DNA of 64,000 nt from Pseudomonas sp. efr-133-TYG-5 (GCF_030209175.1 NZ_JARVSM010000002.1:248001-312000), one strand, 5' to 3'. Shown: positions 1-10,524, numbered from the stretch's first letter. A program made the numbers and translations. Notes: a model not told the origin generated them from the sequence alone.

Positions 1-599
1 GCGTCGGGTATCCATCGGGTGTCCTTCCATGTCATGAGTTGTTGCAGGCTTGCCGAACGCATGCCGTTGTCAGTGGGGGTGGTGGTGCCGGTGTGATAGG
101 CGATGTAGCGGCCCATCCAGATCATCAGGTGCTGGTCGTCGCCCTGATCGAAAAACATCAGGTCGCCGGGGCGCGCCTGGGACACGTCGCGGCTGACCAG
201 ATGGCTGTTGAACTGGATCAGTTTGATCGCATTGACGTAGGGCCCGACCTTGCCGCCGCCCTGCTGCCATTGCTGGGCGAGCTTGCGCTGTTTGGCACTG
301 AGGGCCAGTTCCGGCGGCAGGTAACGATTGGACAGGCCATTGCTGCGCAGCCATCTGTCGTCGTGGACTTTCAGCGCTTCGTTGGCGGCGAAGCGCACCA
401 GCCCGGCGCAATCCTGCTGGTACCAGCGCGGGCTCGGGCCCTGGCTCAGTTGCTCCTGGGCGATGCGCACGAACCAGGCGCGGAATACCTGCGACTGCGC
501 CGGATCCAGCGCCGGCGCGTCGACCGCGCGGGCGCCGGCGCTGAGCAGCAGCGCCAGCAGGCCGAGGCTGCGGATCAATGCCGTCACAGCGCTTTCCAT
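1..599 (-). CDS. DUF1175 family protein (YfaT-like), partial at left edge
   Basis: The reading frame is open from an ATG at 599 to the window edge, about 199 residues without a stop. It starts with a hydrophobic signal peptide (about residues 5-25, ending AGARA). A Cys near 64 (QQDCAGLV), an RPGD turn near 143-146 and a His near 157 ([10 protein letters not shown]) resemble the Cys/His layout of NlpC/P60-type folds, consistent with DUF1175. The start overlaps the stop of the upstream DUF2138 gene by 16 bases, so the two are probably translationally coupled. In E. coli, yfaP, yfaA and yfaT sit beside the alpha-2-macroglobulin gene yfaS. A periplasmic or secreted envelope role is inferred; the enzymatic activity is unknown. 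Confidence 0.8.
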   Translation of the reverse strand, partial: MESAVTALIRSLGLLALLLSAGARAVDAPALDPAQSQVFRAWFVRIAQEQLSQGPSPRWYQQDCAGLVRFAANEALKVHDDRWLRSNGLSNRYLPPELALSAKQRKLAQQWQQGGGKVGPYVNAIKLIQFNSHLVSRDVSQARPGDLMFFDQGDDQHLMIWMGRYIAYHTGTTTPTDNGMRSASLQQLMTWKDTRWIPD

Positions 600-2296
600 T
601 CCAGCGGCAGCCATTGCCAGTGGCCGTCGGGCTCGCTGCTTTCGGGCAGGGTCAGGGCGTATTTGCCATAGCCGCCGAGGGTGCGCAGCTTCGGCATCAG
701 GTAGGTTTGCGCGGCGTTGTAGAACACCGGTTCCATGTCCTGCGGCAGGCTGTCGAGGGTTTCCTGCTGCATCAGTTGCGCCATCGAATCCGGACCGAAG
801 TAGATCGGCATCAGCACATCCTTGGGCAGCACATCGGCCATCGGCGGGAAGCGTTTGTCGAGGGTGCCGAGGGCCTTGTCGACCAGTTTGTCGTCGAGGG
901 AGAAGAGCAGCGTCGAACCGTGCCGCGCGAGGCTGACTTTCATGAACGCGCGGCCGCTGATCGCGTCCGGGTTCTCGGCAGTCTTCGCGGCGTACGGGCC
1001 GAAGCTGGAGCTGACCTGACGCTGCCAGACGTGGCTCTGGCCTTGCTGCTTCTCGACCACCGGGAACGCGTGTTCATCGACGTTAGGTTCGTAGGCACCC
1101 ACCATCGAACCGAACAGCGTGCCGAGATCGCCATCGAGCTGGCCGTTGTCCTGGTCTTTCAGACTGGCCACCAGCAGCGGCGTATACAGGCGCGAATCGG
1201 CGTACCAGCACAGGCCCGCTGCGCCGGCCACGTGTTCGGTGAGCTTCTGCGCCACCGCTTCTTCGGCGCCGAGTTTCACCAGCAGCGGTTTTTGCGGTTC
1301 GGCCGCCACCGGCAGGGTCACGCAGGCACTGGCGCCCAGCGGCATGGCCTGCCAGACCGGTTTGAAGTCGAAGTCCGGCTGGTTGTCCAGTTCATCCATG
1401 GCCAGGAAGCTGTGCCAGCCGGTGTCGTCCATGTCGAAACGCAGTCCGGCGAAATTCGGGATGAAGCGCTGATAGCCCATGGCCAAAACACTGGCATTGA
1501 CCGACAGGCGCTGTTTGATTTGCGGTGCCTTGGCCTGCAGACCGAAGGCCTCGGGGAACAGTTTGTCGCCGTTGAGCAGCGCCGCGAGCGCTTGAGGCGA
1601 GACGTGCGCGGGTTCTTCGGACTCGCCGTTGGCCGGGTCGTAGAACTTGTTCGGATTGGACAGCACCACCAGTTTGTCGCCCCGCGAGGCGAACAGCAGC
1701 GATTTGCTGGCGTTGTAGCTCAGTTGATACAGCGGCACCTCGTCACCCGCGACTTTCAGCGTGCTGAACACGCTCAGTTGCGCGTCATCCAGCGCCACCT
1801 TCGCCAACGGCTCCAGCACCTTGGCCAGCCCGCCGCGATCCATCACCAGGAGGAAATCCCGCAGGCGCCCGTCGGCCCCGCGCCACAGCGCCACATCCGC
1901 CGGTTGGTCAAACAACTGCTCGATCAGGCTGTCCTGCAGTTTCAGGTCGTGCTCGTAGATGATCCGCCGCAGACTGCCGATCAGGCCGAGGCGGTCGGCG
2001 TGGGTTTCGTAATAGAAGACGAAATCTTCGGTGAGGGTGGCCTTGAGGAACGGCACCGTCAGCAAGTCCTTGGGCAACTGGCTCAGGGAGCGGGTTTCCA
2101 GCAGCGCATCGGGACGGCTCAGGCCGAGTTTGTCGCTGGCCAGCTCTGCCGGCGGCGCCTTGGGTTTGTGCAGCCACCAGCCGAGCCCGCCCGCCACACC
2201 GGCCACCAGGCACAGTCCGGCCAGCAGCAACGGCCAGCGCCGGGGAGTTTGACCGGCCGGTGTCGGAACGGCCGGAGAAGCAGCGTTATCACTCAT
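584..2296 (-). CDS. DUF2138 family membrane-anchored protein (YfaA-like)
   Basis: The product is about 570 residues with one N-terminal transmembrane segment (about 19-43, GLxxGxxGGxGWWLH) after a short Pro-rich cytoplasmic tail. The rest looks periplasmic and matches the DUF2138/YfaA type in length and in its place between DUF2135 and DUF1175 genes. A GTG two codons upstream (2302) is an alternative start; ATG at 2296 is preferred. No catalytic motif is recognised. The gene lies 38 bases after the DUF2135 gene on the same strand and so is probably co-transcribed. Function is unknown; association with a bacterial alpha-2-macroglobulin system is inferred from E. coli gene order only. Confidence 0.8.
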   Translation of the reverse strand: MSDNAASPAVPTPAGQTPRRWPLLLAGLCLVAGVAGGLGWWLHKPKAPPAELASDKLGLSRPDALLETRSLSQLPKDLLTVPFLKATLTEDFVFYYETHADRLGLIGSLRRIIYEHDLKLQDSLIEQLFDQPADVALWRGADGRLRDFLLVMDRGGLAKVLEPLAKVALDDAQLSVFSTLKVAGDEVPLYQLSYNASKSLLFASRGDKLVVLSNPNKFYDPANGESEEPAHVSPQALAALLNGDKLFPEAFGLQAKAPQIKQRLSVNASVLAMGYQRFIPNFAGLRFDMDDTGWHSFLAMDELDNQPDFDFKPVWQAMPLGASACVTLPVAAEPQKPLLVKLGAEEAVAQKLTEHVAGAAGLCWYADSRLYTPLLVASLKDQDNGQLDGDLGTLFGSMVGAYEPNVDEHAFPVVEKQQGQSHVWQRQVSSSFGPYAAKTAENPDAISGRAFMKVSLARHGSTLLFSLDDKLVDKALGTLDKRFPPMADVLPKDVLMPIYFGPDSMAQLMQQETLDSLPQDMEPVFYNAAQTYLMPKLRTLGGYGKYALTLPESSEPDGHWQWLPLEWKAL

Positions 2297-2334
2297 GTTC
2301 ACAAAACCCGAAGTTCATCCGTGGAGCGGGATGC

Positions 2335-3126
2335 TTAATAATTGAAAGTCTTGACCAGCAGCAGATCACCGATGGCCCGCAGGGGCACGATGAACGTTTC
2401 GCGTTTTTCGTCGACGGTGTTTTCGTTGAGCACCAGGGTGATCTGCGAGGTGATCACCTCGTTCTGATTGCTGGCCTCCTCGAAGTTATAGCCGCCGTCA
2501 CCGAAGTTGCCCCAATAGTTGACGTAAACCAGGTAGGTGCCGTGCAGCGGCGCCGTCATGGTGAACATCTCCGGGCCGGGGCCGTCGACGCCATCCGGGT
2601 CGAGGCCGCCGCCGTTGGTCAGCGCGGTGTTGGCGAAGAACGCATGCTGGCCGTCGGGGGTAATGATGTGCAGGTCGAGTTCGGCCTTCGGATCATCCCA
2701 GCCCAACACCACGCGAATTCTTGCCGGTGTGCGCAGGTTGTTCGCTTCATAGAACTGCACACGCTTGAGCGACTGACCCTCGGCGCTGCGCACTTCGACG
2801 CTGTTGGAACCGGCGCCGAACGCATACGGCCGGGCGAAGCGACCGTCGTCATCGGTATACAGATTGAGCGGATTGCCATTGACCGCCAGCGTATGCGGCC
2901 CGCGCTGGTTGCCGATAGCCTTGAGCTGGCCCTGGATCATCGTGCGATTGCGCTGGATGCCGCGATCGATGGGCGGCGTCGGGTAGGCAACTTGCGGGTT
3001 TTCGCTGCGATCGAGCAGGCCGTGATAACGCCAGCCGGCCGACGGTTCCGTCAGTTCGGCGCTCGGCGCCGCCAGCAGCGCAGGCGCGCACGCCAAGCCG
3101 ATCAGCAGCCAAAGAAATGAACGCAT
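2335..3126 (-). CDS. DUF2135 domain secreted protein (YfaP-like)
   Basis: The product is 263 residues with a clear signal peptide (MRSFLWLLIGLACAPALLA). The middle region (about 55-100) reads like a beta-rich domain (NPLNLYTDDDGRF). The C-terminal half (about 140-260) is the DUF2135 domain, with VVLGWDDPKAELDLHIITP and the Asp/Gly-rich stretch GGGLDPDGVDGPGPE, which could bind a metal ion. It is the first gene of the minus-strand YfaP-YfaA-YfaT run and starts 364 bases from the divergent xseB. The molecular function of the family is not established. Confidence 0.85.
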   Translation of the reverse strand: MRSFLWLLIGLACAPALLAAPSAELTEPSAGWRYHGLLDRSENPQVAYPTPPIDRGIQRNRTMIQGQLKAIGNQRGPHTLAVNGNPLNLYTDDDGRFARPYAFGAGSNSVEVRSAEGQSLKRVQFYEANNLRTPARIRVVLGWDDPKAELDLHIITPDGQHAFFANTALTNGGGLDPDGVDGPGPEMFTMTAPLHGTYLVYVNYWGNFGDGGYNFEEASNQNEVITSQITLVLNENTVDEKRETFIVPLRAIGDLLLVKTFNY

Positions 3127-3319
3127 GTGATGCCTCCTGCCATGCCTGAACGAAACCTTGCACCCGATCCTCGGTACTTCACAGCGGTGAAAACTGCGTT
3201 TCGTCTGAAAGACCCGTGACTATCGGGTCGTAGAAGGCGCGAAGGTTAGCGATTCGGCAGTTTTTTAACAATCGGATACATCTTGAAATGCGGCGGCAAT
3301 CACGCACTTTTACCGGGTA

Positions 3320-3365
3320 TGAGCCGAATAGCGGACTTATTCGGCTCACAAAATGAGCCGAATAA
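3320..3365. promoter_or_regulatory. Three alternating copies of TGAGCCGAATA in a divergent promoter region
   Basis: The element TGAGCCGAATA occurs at 3320-3330, inverted at 3337-3348 (TTATTCGGCTCA) and direct again at 3354-3365 (TGAGCCGAATAA). The last two form a perfect palindrome with 12-base arms and a 5-base spacer. Centre-to-centre spacing is about 17 bases each time. The rest of the 364-base region between the DUF2135 gene and xseB is A+T-richer than its flanks and carries no convincing gene. A transcription-factor operator is inferred; the regulator is not known. Confidence 0.6.
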
Positions 3366-3490
3366 TTTCCATAACGTTGAAAACCTGTTTCCCATACGCC
3401 GGCCATGCCCGAGAACCCGCCGCTCATTTGCCCATAAACCCCCTATCTGCTAGTGTCGCGCCGGTTTAACGTCAACCGGAAATCGCCGCC

Positions 3491-3733
3491 ATGGCCCGCA
3501 AAAAAGCTGCACTGGATTTCGAACAGTCCCTCGCCGACCTGCAAACATTGGTCGAGCGTCTGGAGAACGGTGAATTGTCGCTGGAAGACTCGCTGACCGC
3601 TTTCGAGCAGGGCATCGGCCTGACCCGTGACTGCCAGGCGGCGCTGGCCCAGGCCGAGCAGAAAGTCCAGGTGCTGCTGGAACGCGACGGCGAACTTGCC
3701 GAAGAGCCCTTCGACGCGGATCAGCCAGAATGA
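3491..3733 (+). CDS. xseB: Exodeoxyribonuclease VII small subunit
   Basis: An 80-residue protein with the family core [20 protein letters not shown] and [14 protein letters not shown], two helices forming a coiled-coil hairpin. It binds the large subunit XseA to make the single-strand-specific exonuclease VII. The length is normal for the family and the acidic C-terminus is typical. Its stop overlaps the ispA start by 4 bases, the usual xseB-ispA-dxs arrangement of gammaproteobacteria. Confidence 0.97.
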   Translation: MARKKAALDFEQSLADLQTLVERLENGELSLEDSLTAFEQGIGLTRDCQAALAQAEQKVQVLLERDGELAEEPFDADQPE

Positions 3734-4617
3734 TTGCAGCGTATTCGGCCTCCAGCCAGGCGCGGGTCAACGCCGCCCTGGAAACCCTGTTCCACGCGCC
3801 GCTGCCGGAACTGGCGCGGCTGTATGAAGCCATGCGCTACAGCGTGATGAACGGCGGCAAGCGCGTGCGCCCGCTGCTGGCCTACGCGGCGTGTGAAGCG
3901 CTGGGCGGCAAAGCCGAGCAGGCCAACGGCGCAGCGTGCGCAGTGGAGCTGATTCACGCCTATTCGCTGGTGCACGATGACCTGCCGGCGATGGACGACG
4001 ACGATCTGCGTCGCGGCCAGCCGACCACCCACAAGCAATTCGACGAAGCCTGCGCCATCCTCGCCGGCGACGGTTTGCAGAGCCTGGCCTTCAGCGCCCT
4101 GCTCGACCCGCGCCTGAGCAGCCTCGACGCCGCCATCCGCCTGCAACAGGTGACGGCCCTGGCCCACGCGGCAGGCCCGGCGGGCATGGTCGGCGGCCAG
4201 GCCATCGACCTTGGCTCGGTCGGCCTCAAGCTCGACCAGAAGGCCCTCGAACAGATGCACCGGCACAAGACCGGCGCGCTGATCGAAGTCAGCGTCAGAC
4301 TCGGCGCCCTCGCCAGCGGCCGTGCCGAGCAGGATGAACTGAAATCCCTGCAGAGTTATGCACAGGCCATCGGCCTGGCGTTCCAGGTGCAGGACGACAT
4401 CCTCGACGTCGAAAGCGATACCGAAACCCTCGGCAAACGCCAGGGTGCCGACATCGCCCGCGGCAAACCGACCTACCCGGCCCTGCTTGGGCTGGACGCG
4501 GCCAAGGCCTACGCCCTGGAACTGCGCGATCAGGCGCTGCACGCCCTGCGACCGTTTGACGCGGCCGCCGAGCCTTTGCGCGAGCTGGCCCGGTATATCG
4601 TCGACCGGCGCAACTGA
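3730..4617 (+). CDS. ispA: Farnesyl diphosphate synthase (polyprenyl synthetase)
   Basis: A 295-residue short-chain isoprenyl diphosphate synthase that condenses IPP with DMAPP and GPP to give farnesyl diphosphate, feeding ubiquinone and undecaprenyl-phosphate synthesis. It has the GGKRVRP substrate-binding motif near 42-48, the first Asp-rich motif [11 protein letters not shown] near 82-92 and the second, [10 protein letters not shown], from about 221 (D222, D223, D226). These ligate the Mg2+ ions that hold the allylic diphosphate. The gene is translationally coupled to xseB and followed 91 bases later by dxs, the first enzyme of the same pathway. Confidence 0.97.
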   Translation: MIAAYSASSQARVNAALETLFHAPLPELARLYEAMRYSVMNGGKRVRPLLAYAACEALGGKAEQANGAACAVELIHAYSLVHDDLPAMDDDDLRRGQPTTHKQFDEACAILAGDGLQSLAFSALLDPRLSSLDAAIRLQQVTALAHAAGPAGMVGGQAIDLGSVGLKLDQKALEQMHRHKTGALIEVSVRLGALASGRAEQDELKSLQSYAQAIGLAFQVQDDILDVESDTETLGKRQGADIARGKPTYPALLGLDAAKAYALELRDQALHALRPFDAAAEPLRELARYIVDRRN

Positions 4618-4708
4618 CGGCGAATCCGCCAAAAAAGACCAACGCGTGGGCAGGGGGCGATGCATCAGGTAAACTGCCGCATCTTCTATACCTATAACGA
4701 TTCGCCTG

Positions 4709-6607
4709 ATGCCCACGACGTTTCATGAGATTCCCCGCAAGCGCCCGACCACGCCCCTGCTCGACCGCGCGAACACGCCGGACGGTCTGCGCCGGTTAGG
4801 CGAAGCCGAGCTGGAAACCCTGGCCGATGAGTTGCGCCTGGAATTGCTCTACACGGTCGGCCAGACCGGTGGGCATTTCGGTGCCGGCCTGGGCGTGATC
4901 GAGCTGACCATCGCGCTGCATTACGTCTTCGACACCCCGGATGACCGGCTGGTGTGGGACGTCGGCCATCAGGCGTATCCGCACAAGATCCTCACCGGCC
5001 GTCGCGAGCGCATGGAAACCCTGCGCCAGAAGGACGGCATCGCTGCGTTCCCGCGGCGCTCGGAGAGCGAGTACGACACCTTCGGCGTCGGTCACTCCAG
5101 TACCTCGATCAGCGCCGCGCTGGGCATGGCCATCGCCGCCCGCCTGCAAAACAGCGAGCGCAAGGCCATCGCGGTGATCGGCGACGGCGCGTTGACCGCC
5201 GGCATGGCCTTCGAGGCGCTGAACCACGCGCCGGAAGTCGACGCCAACATGCTGGTGATCCTCAACGACAACGACATGTCGATCTCGCGCAATGTCGGCG
5301 GCCTGTCCAACTACCTGGCGAAAATCCTTTCCAGCCGCACCTACGCGAGCATGCGCGAGGGCAGCAAGAAAGTCCTTTCGCGCCTGCCCGGCGCCTGGGA
5401 AATCGCCCGCCGCACCGAAGAATACGCCAAGGGCATGCTGGTTCCCGGCACCCTGTTCGAAGAGCTGGGCTGGAACTACATCGGCCCGATCGACGGCCAT
5501 GACCTGCCGACCCTGATCGCCACCCTGCGCAACATGCGCGATCTCAAAGGCCCGCAGTTCCTGCACATCGTCACCAAGAAAGGCAAAGGCTTCGCCCCGG
5601 CGGAGGTCGATCCGATCGGTTACCACGCGATCACCAAGCTCGAACCGCTCGATGCCCCGGCCGCGGCGCCGAAGAAAGTCAGCGGGCCGAAATATTCGGC
5701 CGTGTTCGGCCAATGGCTGTGCGACATGGCGGCGGCCGATCCGCGTCTGGTCGGGATCACCCCGGCCATGAAGGAAGGCTCCGATCTGGTGGCGTTCAGC
5801 GAACGCTTCCCGCTGCGCTACTTCGACGTGGCAATTGCCGAACAGCACGCCGTGACCCTCGCGGCCGGCATGGCCTGCGAAGGCGCGAAGCCGGTGGTGG
5901 CGATCTACTCGACCTTCCTGCAGCGCGGCTATGACCAACTGGTTCACGACGTGGCCGTGCAGAATCTCGACGTGCTGTTCGCCATCGACCGCGCCGGCCT
6001 GGTCGGCGAGGACGGCCCGACCCATGCCGGCAGCTTCGACCTGTCGTTCCTGCGCTGCATCCCGGGCATGCTCATCATGACCCCGAGCGACGAAAACGAA
6101 CTGCGCAAGATGCTCACCACCGGCCACCTGTACAACGGCCCGGCGGCGGTGCGTTACCCACGCGGTACGGGGCCGAACGCGAGCATCGAGCAAGACCTCG
6201 AACCGATCGAAATCGGCAAGGGCATCGTCCGCCGTCAGGGCAGCCGAGTCGCCCTGCTGGTGTTCGGCGTGCAACTGAGCGAGGCGCTGAAAGTCGCCGA
6301 GAAGCTGGATGCGACCGTGGTCGACATGCGCTTCGTCAAGCCACTGGATGAAGCCCTGGTGCGCGAGATCGCCGGCCGCCACGAACTGCTGGTGACCGTC
6401 GAAGAGAACGCCGTCATGGGCGGCGCCGGCGGTGCGGTCAGCGAGTTCCTGGCGCGCGAGAACATCCTCAAGTCGATGCTGCACCTGGGCTTGCCGGACA
6501 CCTACGTCGAGCACGCCAAACCGGCGCAGATGCTTGCCGAGTGCGGGCTGGACGAGACCGGAATCGAGGCGTCGATTCGCGAGCGCCTGGAGCTGTTGAA
6601 CCGCTGA
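4709..6607 (+). CDS. dxs: 1-deoxy-D-xylulose-5-phosphate synthase
   Basis: A 632-residue thiamine-diphosphate enzyme that joins pyruvate and glyceraldehyde-3-phosphate in the first step of the MEP isoprenoid pathway. Visible landmarks are [15 protein letters not shown] near the N-terminus, the ThDP/Mg motif [16 protein letters not shown] followed by LNDNDMSIS, and the transketolase pyrimidine-domain segments [16 protein letters not shown] and [15 protein letters not shown]. The length is normal. The start at 4709 is followed by a family-typical N-terminus ([17 protein letters not shown]). It closes the xseB-ispA-dxs cluster. Confidence 0.98.
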   Translation: MPTTFHEIPRKRPTTPLLDRANTPDGLRRLGEAELETLADELRLELLYTVGQTGGHFGAGLGVIELTIALHYVFDTPDDRLVWDVGHQAYPHKILTGRRERMETLRQKDGIAAFPRRSESEYDTFGVGHSSTSISAALGMAIAARLQNSERKAIAVIGDGALTAGMAFEALNHAPEVDANMLVILNDNDMSISRNVGGLSNYLAKILSSRTYASMREGSKKVLSRLPGAWEIARRTEEYAKGMLVPGTLFEELGWNYIGPIDGHDLPTLIATLRNMRDLKGPQFLHIVTKKGKGFAPAEVDPIGYHAITKLEPLDAPAAAPKKVSGPKYSAVFGQWLCDMAAADPRLVGITPAMKEGSDLVAFSERFPLRYFDVAIAEQHAVTLAAGMACEGAKPVVAIYSTFLQRGYDQLVHDVAVQNLDVLFAIDRAGLVGEDGPTHAGSFDLSFLRCIPGMLIMTPSDENELRKMLTTGHLYNGPAAVRYPRGTGPNASIEQDLEPIEIGKGIVRRQGSRVALLVFGVQLSEALKVAEKLDATVVDMRFVKPLDEALVREIAGRHELLVTVEENAVMGGAGGAVSEFLARENILKSMLHLGLPDTYVEHAKPAQMLAECGLDETGIEASIRERLELLNR

Positions 6608-6627
6608 CTCGCTAAACACACGATCCC

Positions 6628-6718
6628 TGTGGGAGCGGGCTTGCCCGCGAAGAGGCCGGCACATCCAACATCATTGTTGATTGTGCCGACGCTTTCGCGG
6701 GCAAGCTCGCTCCCACAG
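6628..6718. repeat. REP pair (REPIN) downstream of dxs
   Basis: TGTGGGAGCGGGCTTGCCCG begins one copy and the inverted partner GCTTTCGCGGGCAAGCTCGC then TCCCACA lies about 40 bases further on. Each copy has its own internal hairpin (GCGGGCTTGCCCGC). This is the common Pseudomonas REP family, probably mobilised by RAYT transposases elsewhere in the genome. Confidence 0.9.
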
Positions 6719-6771
6719 TGTTTTGTGCGGCTACAAAATCTGTGTACACCCGAAAGACCTACGGATCCCCC

Positions 6772-8654
6772 ATGAACCTCTCGCGCCTCGCCCTGCCCCT
6801 CCTCCTGCTGCCAACCACCAGCGCCCTTGCTGACAGCTTCGAACGCGACGAAGCCCTGAAGCTGCCGGATGTACTGATCAGCGCCAATCGCCAGGTCGAA
6901 GCACGCAACGACAGCAGCGCGGCGAATACCGTGTTCACCCGCGAAGACATCGAGCGCCTGCAAGCGCGCAGCGTCACCGACCTGCTGCAGCGGGTGCCGG
7001 GCGTACAAGTGGCGCAGACCGGCGGCCGCGGCAGCCTGCCGGGGATTTACATTCGTGGCACCCAGTCGGCACAGAGCCTGGTGCTGGTCGACGGCCAGCG
7101 CATCGGCAATTCGACGTCCGGCGACAGCAACCTGCAACACCTCAACATCGAGCAGATCGAGCGGGTGGAAGTGCTGCGCGGTTCGCGCTCGGTGATCTAC
7201 GGCAGCGATGCGATCGGCGGGGTGATCCAGATCTTCACCCGCCGCGGCACCGAACAAGGCCTGCAACCACGCCTGCACGTCGGCTTCGGCAGCAACCAGA
7301 CCTGGGAGCGCAGCCTCGGCCTGTCAGGTGGCGACGAGCAGACCCGCTTCAACCTCGGCGCCAGCCTCGATGACACCGCTGGCCTCGACCGCACTCACGA
7401 GTCCTACCCCAGCGACAGCGACCACGATGCCTACCGCAACCAATCCATCAGCCTGAGCCTCAGCCATGCGCTGAGCGATGACATCGAAGTCGGCGCCACC
7501 TGCTGGATAACCGCGGCAAGAGCGAGTTCGACAACCCGTTCGGCCGCTTCGACATGAGCACCTTCGAGTCGGTCCAGCAGCAGCCCTACAGCGATTTTGA
7601 TGTCAGCGGCGTCAGCAGCTACCTGGATGCACGGGTCAACGACAGCTGGAAAACCCGCGTCGAACTGGGCCACAGCGAAAACCGCGAGAAGACGTTCGAC
7701 AAGCTCAGCGCCGAGCGCACGGTGTTCAACACCTACCGCGACTCGCTGACCTGGCAGAACGACCTGACCCTGGACGCACGCAACAGCCTGATGCTCGGCG
7801 GCGATGCGTATCAGGATCGGATCAACAGCAGCACCGCGTTCGACGAGGACAGCCGCTGGAACCGCGCGGCGTTTATCCAGCATCGCTTTCAGGGCGACAG
7901 TTTCTCCACCGAGCTGGGCCTGCGCCACGACGACAACCAGCAGTTCGGCAGTCAGAACACCTGGAGCGGCACCCTCACCGTGCCACTGAATCCCGACAAC
8001 GACGTGCTGTTGAGTTACAGCGAAGGCTTTCGAGCGCCAACCTTCAACGACCTCTATTACCCGGATTTCAGCAACCCGGACCTGAAGCCGGAAACCTCGA
8101 AAAGCTACGAGCTGCAATGGCGCAGTCAGCTGAGCGATAGCGCACGCCTGGAAACCTCGCTGTACCGCACCGTTCTGCAGGACGCGATCATTTTCGGCAG
8201 CAATTCACGCCCGCAGAACGTTGCCTCGGCACAGATCAATGGCTTCGAAACAGCGCTGAAACAGGAACTGTTCGGCTGGCAGAGCAACCTCGGCATGGCC
8301 ATCATCGACCCGCGCGACCGCGACAGCGGCCACACACTGGCGCGGCGTGCGCGGCGGACATTGAGCTGGGATCTGGATCGGCAGTTTGAGCAGATCGGCG
8401 TCGGTGCCAGTTGGCAGGCCGTCAGCAGCAGTTATGACGACCTGAAAAATGAAAACCCGCTGGGTGGCTACGCCTTGTTCGGCTTGCGCAGCAGCTGGGC
8501 GCTGAACCGCGAGATCAAGCTGGATCTGAAGGTCGATAACGTTTTCGACAAAGGCTACAGCCGGGCGAATTACAGCCATGACGGCAGCCAGTATGGCTAT
8601 CGCGAGGAAGGTCGGGCGTGGATGTTTGGGGTCACCTGGACTCCCCAGCTTTGA
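6772..8654 (+). pseudogene. TonB-dependent receptor, BtuB-type, interrupted by a one-base frameshift
   Basis: Two consecutive frames together encode one outer-membrane receptor of about 627 residues. The first frame gives the signal peptide (MNLSRLALPLLLL...ALA), a TonB-box-like LPDVLISANRQ and the plug domain (VTDLLQRVPGVQV, IYIRGTQSAQSLVLVDGQRI, VEVLRGSRSVIYGSDAIGGV). It loses the family sequence after GATCW. In the +2 frame the same DNA reads LLDNRGKSEFDNPFGRFDMS and then the whole barrel, ending in the aromatic terminus GVTWTPQL. Loss of one C after 7500 (ACC-CTG-CTG to ACC-TG-CTG) explains it. The neighbouring BtuF-like gene suggests a cobalamin or other corrinoid substrate. It may be a true pseudogene, phase variation at a short C run, or a sequencing error. 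Confidence 0.85.
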
Positions 8655-8690
8655 TTTGAATCTTCGCTGATTTGCCTGGCCTGCTCGGCT

Positions 8691-9491
8691 TCAGCGGTCA
8701 GGCGCGATCAATTCGCAGAGTTTGGCGGTGGCATCGAGCATTTGGCCGCTTGGGCGCTCAAGGCCTTTATCGGTAACCAACAGTAGTTTCCCCTGCTTCA
8801 CTGCTGCTACCCGCGGCCAGTCTTTCCACGCATCGAGCTGGGCCTGATCTCCCGCCAGAATCACCTGCGGATCGCGCTGCAGCACCGCTTCGATACTCAC
8901 CTGCGGGGCCGGCAAACTCAGGTCGGCAAACACATTGCGTGCGCCGCAGACCTCGAGCGCATCGCTGATGATCTGCCCGCCACCGACGGTGTACAGCGGC
9001 TTGTCCCAGACTTGATAGAACACCTTCAGCGGCGTGTCCCGGCGATAGCGTTGGCGTAACTCGGTGAGTTGCTTGCGCAGTTCGCTCGCTCGCACCACCC
9101 CGCGCGAAGGTCGCCCCAGTTGCGCGGCAATGGCTTTAATCTGGGTGATGAGTTGTTCAAGGGAATGCGGTTCGGCGACAAAGATCGGGAGGCCCAGACG
9201 CTGCAACTGATCGCGCTGCGCCGGGCCGACACTGCCGGGCCACAGCAACAGCAAATCCGGCTTGAGGCTCAACAACCGCTCCATGTCGAGCTGACCATAG
9301 CGACCTACAGACGCAACCTGAGCAATCGCTGCCGGCCGCTCGCCGGCGTCCAGCACCCCGACCAGCAGGTCAGCCGAGTCCAGCTCGACGACGATTTCAG
9401 ACAGCGACGGGGCGAGGCTGACCACGCGCAATTGCGCCAGCGCGGGCCCCGTGATGGCCAGCAACAGCAGCGCCAGCCCGAAACGCCGCAT
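8691..9491 (-). CDS. Periplasmic cobalamin-binding protein, BtuF-like
   Basis: A 266-residue protein with a signal peptide ([19 protein letters not shown]) and the class III binding-protein fold of vitamin B12/iron-siderophore carriers. RVVSLAPSLSEIVVELD and GRYGQLDMERLLSLKPDLLL match the BtuF N-lobe, followed by a long linking helix and a C-lobe (ISDALEVCGARNVF). The ATG at 9491 overlaps the stop of the membrane-protein gene (TGATG), so the order ribA, membrane protein, BtuF-like looks co-transcribed. It faces the TonB receptor tail to tail, which supports a shared corrinoid-uptake role. The ligand itself is not provable from sequence. Confidence 0.8.
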   Translation of the reverse strand: MRRFGLALLLLAITGPALAQLRVVSLAPSLSEIVVELDSADLLVGVLDAGERPAAIAQVASVGRYGQLDMERLLSLKPDLLLLWPGSVGPAQRDQLQRLGLPIFVAEPHSLEQLITQIKAIAAQLGRPSRGVVRASELRKQLTELRQRYRRDTPLKVFYQVWDKPLYTVGGGQIISDALEVCGARNVFADLSLPAPQVSIEAVLQRDPQVILAGDQAQLDAWKDWPRVAAVKQGKLLLVTDKGLERPSGQMLDATAKLCELIAPDR

Positions 9492-9910
9492 CAACCGAGT
9501 TGACGCGGGATACGGTAGAGGTAGAACAGTACCGCCGTGGACAACGCCAGCAGCATCAACGGTACCGCTTCAAGGCCGACGAACACCGCCAGCGCGCCGA
9601 TCCATGCTGGCAGTGCGGCCGCGAGGAATGCACTGCGCCGCCGGGCCGCCAGGGCAATCCACGCCGCAGGTTCGTCAGGGGTATCGAGGGCTTTTTGCGT
9701 AGCGATCAGCGCGTGTTTGTAGCGGCCGAAAAACTTCAGGCTGACAAACATCGAGGCGACGCCGGCAATGAACAATGGCATCGCCAGCACCGGCAGAATG
9801 CCTTCGCCCTGACCGAACAACGCGTTGAGGACGAACAGCGGCAGCAGCGCCAGCGCCAGGTATTTCCACCAGTCGACCGACAACCGGCGCCGCACCTGAC
9901 CCCGCGTCAC
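9491..9910 (-). CDS. Small inner-membrane protein of unknown function
   Basis: A 139-residue protein with four probable transmembrane segments in two pairs: about 14-30 ([16 protein letters not shown]), 35-57, 95-112 ([17 protein letters not shown]) and 117-132. A basic cytoplasmic loop holding [19 protein letters not shown] lies in the middle. It begins with GTG overlapping the ribA stop by 4 bases and ends overlapping the BtuF-like start. I do not recognise a family. The coupling suggests a link to the BtuF-like protein, but no permease or ATPase motif is present. Confidence 0.7.
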   Translation of the reverse strand: MTRGQVRRRLSVDWWKYLALALLPLFVLNALFGQGEGILPVLAMPLFIAGVASMFVSLKFFGRYKHALIATQKALDTPDEPAAWIALAARRRSAFLAAALPAWIGALAVFVGLEAVPLMLLALSTAVLFYLYRIPRQLG

Positions 9911-10524
9911 GCGCGATCTACCTCGCCCTGATGCTCGTTGCCCATCATGTGGTCGAGCTTGCTGGCCTTGGTCGCCAGGTAGAGTTTGTTGTGCGGGTTA
10001 TGGCCGGTGTGCAGCGGCACGCGCTCGGCGACGACGATGCCCATGTCGGTCAACGCCTTGACCTTGCGCGGGTTGTTGGTCATCAGGCGCAGCGACTTCA
10101 CGCCCAGGTGCTCGAGCATCGGCAGGCACATGGCGTAGTCGCGCTGATCGGCGGCGAAGCCCAGACGCTCGTTGGCTTCAACGGTGTCGGCGCCACCATC
10201 CTGCAATTCGTAGGCACGGATCTTGTTCAGCAGACCGATACCGCGGCCTTCCTGGCGCAGGTACAGCAACACGCCACGCCCTTCGCGGGCGATGGCTTTG
10301 AGCGCGCCTTCGAGTTGCGAGCCGCAGTCGCAACGCTGGCTGAACAGGGCGTCGCCCGTCAGGCATTCGGAGTGCAAGCGGCCGAGCACCGGGGCTCCGT
10401 CGGCAATCTCACCCAGGCTCAGCACAACGTGCTCGCGGCCGGTGGCTTCATCGAGAAAACCGTGCATGGTGAATTGCGCAAAAGGCGTTGGCAGCTTGGA
10501 AGCGGCGACAAAAACGACAGGCAC
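9907..10524 (-). CDS. ribA: GTP cyclohydrolase II
   Basis: A 205-residue enzyme that opens GTP to 2,5-diamino-6-ribosylamino-pyrimidinone phosphate, the first riboflavin step. The zinc site is intact: C54, C65 and C67 in [20 protein letters not shown]. The loop [21 protein letters not shown] binds the GTP phosphates and [12 protein letters not shown] is the late family motif. It starts at GTG. This stand-alone RibA matters because the RibA-like half of the RibBA protein in this window lacks those cysteines. Confidence 0.97.
   Translation of the reverse strand: MPVVFVAASKLPTPFAQFTMHGFLDEATGREHVVLSLGEIADGAPVLGRLHSECLTGDALFSQRCDCGSQLEGALKAIAREGRGVLLYLRQEGRGIGLLNKIRAYELQDGGADTVEANERLGFAADQRDYAMCLPMLEHLGVKSLRLMTNNPRKVKALTDMGIVVAERVPLHTGHNPHNKLYLATKASKLDHMMGNEHQGEVDRA

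Noticed and set aside
3179-3427. 82-codon minus-strand open frame in the xseB/YfaP gap
   Set aside because: It runs through the repeated operator-like palindromes, has no recognisable motif or good ribosome-binding site, and has unusual composition; treated as non-coding.
4796-6664. 622-codon minus-strand open frame opposite dxs
   Set aside because: Typical antisense frame in high-G+C DNA; dxs on the plus strand is unmistakable.
6608-6771. Cobalamin riboswitch upstream of the BtuB-type receptor
   Set aside because: The gap is filled by a REPIN and a short leader; no B12-box-like conserved sequence was found.
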